Assembly: GCA_965112735.1 (NCBI GenBank)
Contig: OZ218959.1
Span: 2,356,001 to 2,420,000, forward strand
DNA: 64,000 bases
Source of the DNA: Phaeosaccion multiseriatum
Lineage: Eukaryota; Ochrophyta, other classes
Reading direction: 5' to 3'
Every line of letters begins with the position of its first letter. Positions within the stretch are counted from its first letter, which is position 1. The notes below the pieces were generated by a model that was not told the DNA's origin, did not search any database, and was given only the letters and a program-made list of their open reading frames with translations. Made by a program: the position numbers and the translations under genes. Below are positions 55,459 to 64,000 of the stretch, piece after piece.

Positions 55459-56469
55459 CTAGCGAGGGGGAGCAGCTGGATGGGGGCAGCGCCACTTATC
55501 TAACTAATGCATGAATATTTGTTGACATGAATTTAACTATACTCGACAAGGGCACACCAAATTCAAATTTACATTCCTCTTCCCCTCTCTTCCCTTGTTC
55601 TTTTATGTACTGGCATCAACATCAGCAGCTGCACTTTCACTATCCAGCCTTGTCCACAGACCACAGCAGGGCAGCGGCATCTCTGCCGCCCCACCGGGGC
55701 CACACCGATATGTGTTGTCCCGTCACCGTATTTGTCCGGATGGTCCCGTCGCTGGGCCTTGATGTTTCGCCAGGGCAGATATATACAAGATCAAAAAGTC
55801 CTCTCTCCCTGGATGGGATCAAAGCGTGGGGTAGTTAGCCCTGGGGGGAACCCTACCTGATCTTGTGTTGTCGAGTGTGTTGTTTGTTTTTGTTTGGGAG
55901 AGGGAAACGTTCACAACACAAATACAAAAAACCACAGGCATACGGGCAGGGAATCCCCCGGGGTGGGATGAATTTGACTTGCCCCTGCCCTTGAAAAACT
56001 AGTTTGCGACATAAAAACAGAGGCCGCCATAGCCTCTTCTCTCTCGCCACAAGAGGAAGCAGAGTGCAAGGAGGATACAGGGTGAGGAGTCAGGCTGAGG
56101 GGGGCGTGGTTCATTGTGGTGGTGCAGGTTGCTGAGGTTCAGACGAGCACTAGAAGGGAGGAAAGTTTTTCACGGGGGTTGGGGACGGTGAACGAGGGCA
56201 AGGGAATAACGGGAGGAGACTGGAGGGGAAGGAGACGGCAACCAGTGCAACTAAAGGGGGTCTGAGAAGGCTTGCTTCAGTAGGCTCACGTTGCTGTAGG
56301 TGGACGGAGGTAACTTGGCTGTAGGGACAAGAGAGGACACTCAGCAACTGCTCTGCCATTTTGATTTTGAACACCAAAGAGAAGTTTGGAAGGTGTTTTC
56401 CCAAGCTCCAGCGCGGCATAGCGATAGGAACCACAGCGCTAGAATAGGGAGGACGGCAAGCAGACGGGA
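55459..56469. other. Intergenic, TAF1 3' end / cyclin 5' region
   Basis: Just after the TAF1 stop (55459-55507) is a second, imperfect copy of the last codons and stop (GAGCAGCTGGATGGGGG). The remainder is unique, repeat-poor DNA with no supported gene and presumably holds the TAF1 3' UTR and the cyclin promoter and 5' UTR. Confidence 0.7.
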
Positions 56470-56622
56470 ATGATGTTTGAGATGAGCGCAGCGGAGTCAG
56501 GCCGGCCCTTGCCAGAGCAGAGTTTGAATCAGGGCAATTTGAAACGAGCGAATAGCAGTACTTGTGGTGCGAGGGGGAATAGAATGGTGGCCCTGGCGAG
56601 CTTTAACACAGCAGCACAGGAA

Positions 56623-56656
<34 letters not shown>

Positions 56657-58461
56657 TCAGCGAGTGTCCTCAACATGGCAGCGATAGAGTGGCCAGAGTC
56701 AGCCGACCTTCGTCTCCCCAGCAGCTGAGGAGGCTCAAAAAGAGGGTGAGGGCCGTGGGGCCTTCGCCTGCTCCGCCAACCAAGCGACCCACGGTGACTC
56801 CTGATCAAGAGGCAGTGGCACTGAGGGCAGCGGCGGAGGCAGCATCCGCAGCAGCGGCGGAAGTAGTAGTAGCAGCAGCAGCGGTAGCTTTGGCAGGGAG
56901 CTCGAAGGGGGTACCGGCGGCAGGTGCAGCAGGTGCAGCAGCGGCGGCGCGGGGGGGGGGAGGAGATGGCAGTGCAAATAGGAGCGTCAGGGTCGCTGGC
57001 GAGGGGGCATCGGACGATGCCGCCGCCGCTGGAGGTGGTGCGGGGGCAGGGGGGGGCGTCGGCTTCAAGGGCAAGATTGGTGGCAAGGGGGGCAAGGGTG
57101 CCAAGGAAGGGGTGATGCGGAGAAAGGAAGCCGGAGGAGGAGGCCGGGGAGCGCGGCGCAATCCCCTCGTGACGGACATTGACGCCGAGGGCAGGGAGAA
57201 TAACTCGGCCTTCACCGAATACGTGAGCGAATACAACGCCTTTCGCCTTCGCCAGGAGAAGGACCCTCAGCTCCGCGCCTCCCCCGCCGCCATCGACGCC
57301 GCCCAAGAGGCCTTCATCCCTGAAGACCGAGAGGTGCTGGTGGACTGGATGTGCTGCTCGAGCGCCGTCAGCCCCGTCACTGTCGGTTTGGGTGTCTCCC
57401 TGATGGACCGGGCGCTGGCCAAGATTCCCATTCGGTCTCGCACCGCCGCCGAGTCCCTTGCCGCCTCCTGCCTCGTCGTGGCCGCCAAGATGGAGGAGAT
57501 CGACGTGCCAACCCTGTCGGGGGTGAGTCGCGAGATCAACGACAGGGACATTCTTCACATGGAAGCCGCGGTGTGCTCCGTCCTGGGCTTCCGATTGCAC
57601 TCCCCTCACCTCTACACCTTCCTGCCTCGCTGGATGCAAGCGGCGGGGGTGGAGAGCGGGTCCAAGGAGGACCATTTGTGTCACTACTTGGGCGACCTCG
57701 CTCTCGCCGACCTCGCTGTCCAACGCTTCGCCCCAAGCCACTTGGCTGCGGGTGTGGTGAGCCTTGCCCGACAGGTGCTTGGCAAGCCTGCATGGAGCCC
57801 CACCCTGGCACATTACTCAGGGAGGCAGGCGGAGGAGGTGGCTGTGGTGGTAGTACATCTGGGCATGTTGCATCAGGCGGCGGAAGGGTCGGAGAACCTC
57901 TCTGGTTTGTGGAAGAAGTACAGTCACAAGAGCAGACGGCAAGTGGCGTGGGCAACGTGTCTCCCTCAGCACAAGCTCGAGAGGGTGTTGGCAAGCGAGC
58001 AGCTGCGCTCGTCCGCCAGGAACAAATCCGTTGAGTCCTCCAGGCCGGCATCACTCACCACCACGACCACCACCACGACCACCACCACGTCCATGACCGT
58101 CGCTGTGGATTCCGTGGTCGCTGCCGGCCATCTTGCTGCTGCTGCTGCTGCTACTGGTGGTGGTGGTGGTGGTGGTGGTGGTGCTGCTGCTGCTGCTGCT
58201 GCTGCTGCCGCGCCTCGTGCTATCGGGGCTGTGCCACCAACTGCTTCTGGTGCTGCTACTGGTGCGCCAGCTTCTGCTGTTGCTGCTACGGGGCCTCCAC
58301 CATCAAGGTCTGGAGTCGCCGCCTCGGCCTCGTCCGCCATCGGGGTGCAGGCAGCGCTACGGCGGAAGCTTGACTTCGCAGGCAGCAGCAGCGGCGATAC
58401 CAGCAGCAGCAGGAGCGACACCGAGTCCAGTACAGCTGCAGAAGCAGCACCAGCCAGGTGA
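56470..58461 (+). CDS. Cyclin (A/B-like mitotic type)
   Basis: A single-exon frame of 663 residues. The N-terminal 230 residues are low complexity (poly-Gln, Ala, Gly). The first cyclin box (about 283-385) has EDREVLVDWMCC (the R-x-LVDW signature), VTVGLGVSLMDRALA, ESLAASCLVVAAKMEE with the conserved Lys-Met-Glu-Glu that contacts the CDK, and HMEAAVCSVLGFRLHSP. A second box follows to about 490 (LADLAVQRFAPSHLAAGVV, YSGRQAEEVAVVVVHL). The tail is Thr- and Ala-rich with a microsatellite. It would activate a cyclin-dependent kinase. No clear destruction box is seen (an N-terminal RxxLxx cannot be singled out), so A versus B is open. Absence of introns contrasts with TAF1 upstream on the same strand. 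Confidence 0.85.
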
Positions 58462-58681
58462 CCGATGCAATTTTGACCTTTACGGAGGGAGTGGAGAGGG
58501 AGGAGGGGGGTGGATACCCCACCATGTAGTGCAGAGGAAGGGGGTGGAGGGGGGGGGTTGGGGAGGGGGGGGGGACAACACACTGGTTAGCATAAAGCAG
58601 CAGCAGCAGCAAAAGAGCAGCAGCAGCAGCAGACGCACCTGTGTTTAGTATACTTCGAAAAAGAGAAAAAGAAGGGGAAAG

Positions 58682-58714
<33 letters not shown>

Positions 58715-60504
58715 GGTTGGGGTTTTTACCTACGACGCGCGAAGCAGAGCGTCTCGCGCCAGAACATTAATTTGGGATCGCCGCAGAGAGACAAGCAGCA
58801 GCAGCAGCAGTAGAGAGCAAGTTGGTGATACAGTAGCAGCAGTAGTAGTAGCAGCAGCAGCAGCCGCCGCCGCAGTAGCAGCAGCAGCAGCAGCGCTCGT
58901 TCGGTCAAGTGTCGTGGGCTGTGGCCTGGATCAAGGGCTGATTTGTCACTCCCGTCCTGTGGCCCTCCACGACTCAAGTTCGATACCGTACATGTCGACT
59001 TGGAAAATGACTGTACTTACTACACACGACTTGCACGCAAATAATACATGCACACCATTGCACAAACAAACAAGGGCAAACAGCCTTTTGTTTCATCGCA
59101 GATACATGGCAGATATAGATATATGAGTAGGTAGATACGAAGGTAGGGAAGGGGGGTGCGTAGGTGAATTGCATTATTTTTGTACAGCACAGGCATATGC
59201 TTTTGGTGCTGCTGTTGCTGCTGCTGGTGGTGATGCTGCCGTTCACTCCATGCGGCGGCAGCTCCGGAGCTCCACAGCATACCTTCCCTCGCCAATGGGC
59301 GGAGAGCGAAGGGGGAAGGGGGAAGGCAACGAAACAGCTCCAAGCCCTGCCCCTCCCCCACCCCTACCCTACGGCAACGTTTCGCGTCATCGCCTCTCGT
59401 GTTGGTCGTTCAGCCCCGCCCCCTTCTCCCCTGCCCGCCAGCTGTGACTCTCGGGCGTCTCCAGTGGAGCACCACCACCGCAAGCAGCACGACGCCACCT
59501 CGCCTCCTCTCCTCCCCTTTGTGCCTGTGTCTCGGACCCTCACGGGAGAGCGGCACGCATCGCCCCCCCCCCCCCCCCCCCCCGGGGGGCGGCGGACTCT
59601 GCAGCTGGGGTGGTACCACGGCACGAGAATTGGCACGGCGTCTCGCCAGGGGCCTCTCCTTAGCTCGCACCTCACCTCACCTCACCTCACGGCGGAAGGA
59701 AGGAAGGAAGGAAGGAAGGAGGACAAAGGCGGTGCCGTGGCGTGCAGTGGACGGACTGGCCGACGCTTTTTGCAAACGCACATTTTGAGCGCTGAGCACT
59801 GCACGGCACTGCACTCAGAGTGTGCGTTTGCAAAGCGTCCGTCAGTCCATCCGTCCGACCGACCGTCCGTCCAGTCTTCAGCTTTCAATGTGTCTGAACT
59901 TACCAACAATATCGAACACCCATACCATAAATTGGGTCGATATCCGTTCTTCCGTCCCCGCCCGCCCGCCCGTCCGTCCGTTCTTTGAGGAAGATGGTGG
60001 TGACACCAATGTGCCAATGTGCCAATGTGCCCCCTTTGAGGAGGATGGTGGTGACACCAATGTGCCAATGTGCCAATGTGCCAATGTGCCCCCCGTGGCA
60101 GAGGGTACGGAGGGGCTTGGCGTCTCGTGTGTGAAATGTGGTACCGACTCTGCGCACGCCCATGCTCCTGACGCTCCACACTGGACACTGGATCCTTCTT
60201 GTTGAGGCCTCGCTTGGTTATTGGGCCCAACCGCTCCTTCTCCACATACACTCACTGCCTTGCGAGGCTGCAGGACCAGTCAGTCCGTCAGTCAGTCCGT
60301 CAGTCAGTCATTCCTTGCGTGCCCACTGTTCACATGGGCCAGGAGATGGACCAGGGGGCACAGACAGGCAGGCCTGCTGACAGGCAGGCCTGCTCTGTGG
60401 CTTGGCGTCAGCTTCCACCTCTCAATAACCCTGTGCCCCCTCCATCCTCGGATACTTACAACTCACAACTTTGTCACACACGCGCGAGCAAGTCTGTGTG
60501 TGTG

Positions 60505-60548
<44 letters not shown>

Positions 60549-60564
60549 GTGTGTGCGTGTGTGT

Positions 60565-60598
<34 letters not shown>

Positions 60599-60655
60599 TG
60601 TGTGTGTTGTGTACCTTGGTTCAGCCTGCCACCCCACCCCACCCCTCCCACTCCC
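58462..60655. other. Convergent intergenic region, cyclin / PXMP4
   Basis: No gene is supported in 2.2 kb. It holds one TTGGTGATAC motif followed by CAG/GTA repeats (58822-58890), a long hairpin (59745-59860), a dispersed ATCGAACACCCAT motif (59912), a 51-bp minisatellite with inner AATGTGCC repeats (59983-60095) and a GT array (60497-60610). Short open frames have no family marks. Confidence 0.7.
59745..59860. other. Imperfect inverted repeat / long hairpin
   Basis: The left arm (about 59745-59792) and right arm (about 59805-59860) share GCAAACGCACA...TGTGCGTTTGC, GACGC...GCGTC and GGACGGACTGG...CAGTCCATCCG, with small bulges. The loop region repeats ACTGCAC. It may be a fold-back element, a structured 3'-end signal or a small-RNA precursor. 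Confidence 0.6.
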
Positions 60656-62427
60656 CTATCCCTCCTCCCCCTCCCGCCCGCCGTCGTCACCCTCCTCTCT
60701 CCTTCGTATGGCCTCTGTGACGCAAAGGTACATGCCGTACAGCCCGAGGATGGCCCCTGACTTTGTCGAAGGGAGGAAGTCTCCAACGCCCGTCCACGAG
60801 TTGGAGTGGCCGTAAATGACGCGCATGGAGGCCGCTAGGGAGGGGTGCAGGACGCCAATGTCGTGCTGAGGGGCGAGTAGTGAGCAGCGTATGTAAGGGT
60901 ATATAGGGTATGGGGTGTGGTCCGGCGTATACATACGTATGAATGTATGTATGTATGTATGTATGTATATACATACCATAGGGTATGGGGGTATGGGGTG
61001 GTAAGGTTGGGGGGCGGGGGGTTTGGTGGGGGCACAAGTTGGGTATCAGACACATGCCTTTCATGATAGGCACGACCCTCCCATACATACACACACACCC
61101 CCTTCATCCAGGCACACCTGTCCCCTCTCCGGGGCAACGTATGGAACCTATCTCTCTCTCACCCCTCTTTCATCCAGTCACACGCCTCCCGCTCATACAA
61201 GGCTCACCCCCCCCTCTCACGTAAGGCACATCCCTCTTGCACACACACACACACACACTCTGAAGACATACACAAACACACACCCCTGTCATTCAGGCAC
61301 ATGTTCCTTCCTCTCCCTCTCGTCCAGACACACTTACTTCGTAGAGCCACATGACGACGGCCCAGACCACAGTGGCGAAGACAGGGTACACCCTCTGAAA
61401 GTGGAGGCTGCCGGCCAGAGCACTCAGCTGAGCAAGCAGCCCCCCCCTTCCGTGTATCCTCCCTCCATCTCCTCCTCCTCCTCCTCCTCCTCCTCCTCCT
61501 CCTGCTCCTCCTCCTCCAACCCCTCCGCTTGCTCCTCCTGCTGCTCCTACTGCTGCTGCTGTTGTTGTATCTCCAACTGCTGCTGCTGTGGACTTGTGGA
61601 GGATGGACGAGGCACGTATTGCCGCCCCCACCAAGACCCTCGAGAAGAGGTAGAGCACGATCTGGTAATTCACCTTGGAGTAACGGGCCCACACCATCCT
61701 GCTCAGACAAGGCGACGATGGCGATAGAGGTAGGAGCAACAGCAGCAGTAGCGGCAGCAGGAGGAGAGATAGGAGGCAAGAGAGAGAGAGAATACGGTAT
61801 TCAGGAGGACACTCACGTGTGTTCTCATCCGCATGAGGCCTTTCTAAGCCCCCTCCCGCCCTCCCACACACACACCTGCCACTGTCACCCGCTTCTACAG
61901 CCTGTTCCCTACCCCTACCCAGTCCTGCCCCCCTCTCGTCTCAACCCAACGCCATAATGAGTACTCCTCCTTACCTTCCTGCCACACCTCCTGCCAACAG
62001 GGGACCGAGCGTCTTCGGCACGCCACTGTGCCGAGCAGCCTCCATGATTCCCTTGTACAGACCCGCAAACAAAGCCAAGTTCCTGCCGTGCTCAAAGGTG
62101 AGCCTCCAGATGGAGCTCAGCCTGGACGCGAGGCTGTGGTGAGAAGAAAACATGGTCGTCATCACCAAAGCTGGGTGGGGGTGGGGGGGTCGTTTGTGGG
62201 CAAAAGAGGGAGGGGAAAGGGGAATAAGGAGGACGAAGACACGAGGGAGAGATGAGCAGGGTATAGTATCAGCAGCAGCAGCCAGAGAATGTGTCTTTGT
62301 CTCGCCTACCATGAGGAAAGCGAAGGGTGGTCCCATAGTCGAAGCCTTGTCTCAATGCTCTGAGCACCCTGAGCAGGGATGCGAGGGCTTTCGTTGCAGC
62401 ATCATCCTGTCCATCGCCATCCTCCAT
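60656..62427 (-). CDS. PXMP4: Peroxisomal membrane protein 4 homologue (PXMP4/PMP24)
   Basis: Exons 62427-62310, 62170-61975, 61698-61338 and 60865-60656 (minus) join in phase to 294 residues. The protein follows animal PXMP4 end to end: GFDYGTTLRFPHALVMT, WRLTFEHGRNLALFAGLYKG, NYQIVLYLFSRVLVGAA, FATVVWAVVMWLYE, LHPSLAASMRVIYGHSNSW, GDFLPSTKS. PXMP4 is an integral peroxisomal membrane protein of the Tim17/22/23 superfamily; a pore or import role is suspected but not settled. It is longer than the roughly 210-residue animal form because of an Ala/Gly-rich insertion in exon 3 (STAAAVGDTTTAAAVG, then poly-Gly) and a longer C-terminal tail. That insertion carries a one-base variant of the TTGGTGATAC motif. 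It is divergent from the unknown gene at 62688. Confidence 0.9.
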
Positions 62428-62687
62428 CTTCTTTCTTTCTTTCTTTTTGTTGTGTGTTGTCTGGGAAAGAATGTCGGGGAGGCCAAAAAGATCTGGGATG
62501 GCAGTCTATGCATGGCTCTCAGACGGGATGCACAAACGATAATTAAGAACAAACATTATCAGGGATGATGCGTCATTACAACACGTGCGCCTGAAAGTGA
62601 AGGCGCCGCTCGGGGGGGGGGGGCGCGGTCGTGGCAGAATGCGCGAGAGATCAGCGAGTCTTCCGTTGTAGAGGGACTTAAGCGATC
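62428..62687. promoter_or_regulatory. Divergent promoter, PXMP4 / unknown gene
   Basis: 260 bp lie between start codons. A repeat of TTCTTTC sits in the PXMP4 leader, and ATGATGCGTCATTAC at 62564-62578 looks like a bZIP-type half-site pair. The latter is a suggestion only. Confidence 0.45.
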
Positions 62688-63579
62688 ATGGACACTGTTG
62701 GGGATCTGCAGGACCTTTCAGACCCGCAGGAGGAGGGGCTTGGGGACAAGAAGAAGTCTCTCAAGGACCTGATTGCTTTCTTCTCGCGGAGCCAGTCTGA
62801 GGCCCCTGTACAGGGGCTGGGGAGTACTGGCGGCTACGTTAAAAGAAGCTCGTCACACAGCGCCCCCCATCCCATTCACAGGGCCAAGTCCGTCTCACAC
62901 ATCATTGCAGGAGATGCAGGAGGAGTCAGTAGCAGTAGCAGCAGAAGCAGAAGCAGTAGAGGCAGCGATGGTGGGTCGATCACGGTTGGAGACGATGAAG
63001 GTGGTGGTGAGGCAGAAGACAGGCCGCCTCTCCATCACAACTACCTCACTTCGCTCGAGGTGAGGGCCAACAGATCCATATCCAGGGCCAAGAAGCAGCA
63101 GCAGCAGCAGGAACAGGAGGGAAAGGAGAAGGAGCTGCAGGAGCAGCAGGAGAAGGAGCAGCAGGAGAAGGAGCAGCAGCAGCAGAAGGAGAATAGATCG
63201 GATCAAGATGATGATGCGGTGCACACCAAGAGAAGAGGAAGGGGGGGGGGCGGTGCAGAAGGCGGGCTCGGGTGGAGGAGAAGCGGCGCCGGCGGGCTGT
63301 CCATAACCTCAGACCCTGAGTCTCTACCTGTTGTCGCCTCAAGGACAGGCAGCCTCAGCCCGTACCCAGAACCGACACAGCGACCTTCGCAACGGAAAGC
63401 CGCTTGGCACAACACTAACAACAGTATTGACATGAGCAACCGGAGCAGCGGCAGCGGGAGCAGTAATCAAAGCAATGACGGTGTTAGTAAGAGTGTGCGC
63501 CGGCGGAACAAGAGCCTGGGTGCAGCTTTGGCAGCCGCGACCATCGCCGGCGCATCATCTTCACCCTCCTCTTCTCCCT

Positions 63580-63612
<33 letters not shown>

Positions 63613-63818
63613 TGGGGGGCGAAAAGGAGGGACAAGCTCTGGGAATAGGCATGGTGGCTCTGGAGGGAGGGAGGGGGGTGGACGTAAAGTTCAGCAACGG
63701 GGCGGCGCAGCACCTGGCCATTGTGCCGGAGGATGAGGTTCGAATGATGGGGGCTAAACTGCTGGCCCTGGCCATTGAAGGAAGGGACAGAGTGGAGGCG
63801 GCGGCCGGGAGAGATCTG
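62688..63818 (+). CDS. Unknown low-complexity protein, 5' part only
   Basis: An uninterrupted frame of 377 codons runs from the ATG at 62688 to a good donor (CTG|GTACGT) at 63818/63819; the rest of the gene lies beyond the window. The product is hydrophilic: an acidic start (GDLQDLSDPQEEGLGDKKKS), Ser/Arg-rich stretches, a Lys/Glu/Gln-rich coiled-coil-like run (about 130-165), a Gly-rich run and a poly-Asn tract (AAC repeats near 63581-63610). The last 60 residues are better behaved (GVDVKFSNGAAQHLAIVPED, MMGAKLLALAIEG) and may begin a folded domain. I do not recognise the family. Confidence 0.65.
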
Positions 63819-63841
63819 GTACGTAGAAGAGTGATGGACGA

Positions 63842-63846
63842 CACAT

Positions 63847-63884
<38 letters not shown>

Positions 63885-64000
63885 CTAAGGAGGCTCCATC
63901 CCCACTCACTCCCACCCCCGCTTCTCCTTCTTCTTCTCCTCCTTCTTCTTCTTCTTCTTCTTCTTCTTCTTCTTCTTCTTCTTCTTCTTCTTCTTCTTCT
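63842..64000. repeat. CA and TTC microsatellites at right edge
   Basis: A CA run (about 63847-63880) and a TTC array (about 63920-64000, running off the window) lie in the presumed first intron of the unknown gene. Confidence 0.85.

Noticed and set aside
55700-55900. Possible structured RNA gene (snRNA or tRNA)
   Set aside because: I could not form a cloverleaf or find Sm-site or U-RNA signature sequences; no tRNA or rRNA was found anywhere in the window.
56497-57813. 438-codon minus-strand frame
   Set aside because: Antisense to the cyclin; the plus strand has both cyclin boxes.
59164-59988. 274-codon frame beginning with a Leu-rich segment
   Set aside because: The hydrophobic start is a CTG microsatellite and the rest has no family feature and crosses the hairpin and poly-C runs.

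Overview
This is nuclear DNA from a eukaryote. Genes are split by many GT-AG introns whose splice phases agree throughout, UTRs and introns are full of simple repeats, and the gene set (TAF1, an A/B-type cyclin, a peroxisomal PXMP4 homologue, EH domains, 7TM-RGS receptors) is eukaryotic. Two nuclear sigma-70 genes and a GNAT gene encode N-termini with a signal peptide; in two of them it is followed by a Phe cleavage motif (ISA|F, SHA|F). This points to an alga with a complex, secondary plastid, most likely a photosynthetic stramenopile and perhaps a eustigmatophyte. The taxonomic call is inference only.

Layout. Positions 1-11.8 kb are a duplicated, decaying block. It holds two families of seven-helix membrane proteins. 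The orphan 7TM family on the minus strand has one intact copy (9593-10831), one frameshifted copy (760-1985) and one fragment (11526-11760). The 7TM-RGS family on the plus strand has one intact copy (3161-5004), a degenerate copy (about 5100-6479) and an exon-1 remnant (6854-7150). Long CTCA arrays with shared flanking sequence separate these blocks.

Positions 12.1-62.7 kb are single-copy genes that mostly alternate strands: YHYH-mucin surface protein (+), retropepsin-like protein (-), plastid sigma factor 1 (+), EH/TRAF zinc-finger protein (-), plastid sigma factor 2 (+), plastid GNAT acetyltransferase (-), TAF1 (+, 25 exons), cyclin (+), PXMP4 homologue (-), and a partial unknown gene (+) at the right edge. 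Four head-to-head promoters (retropepsin/sigma1, EH-TRAF/sigma2, GNAT/TAF1, PXMP4/unknown) of about 260-700 bp result. I rebuilt the multi-exon models by hand; every junction is GT-AG and every phase closes.

Themes. The genes do not form one pathway. Three concern plastid function (two sigma factors and a GNAT), two nuclear control (TAF1, cyclin), and several membranes or signalling (7TM-RGS, orphan 7TM, YHYH surface protein, EH protein, PXMP4).

The most unusual signals are not genes. The 10-mer TTGGTGATAC occurs ten times exactly, in coding and non-coding DNA, on both strands and in different reading frames, often beside CAG/GTA triplet runs. A 50-bp element recurs in introns of unrelated genes. 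A 249-bp inverted-repeat element with perfect 34-bp ends and a 4-bp target duplication sits in a TAF1 intron. Two long imperfect hairpins lie in convergent intergenic regions. Two protein architectures also stand out: EH x2 - coiled coil - TRAF zinc fingers, and YHYH domain - mucin stalk - single TM.
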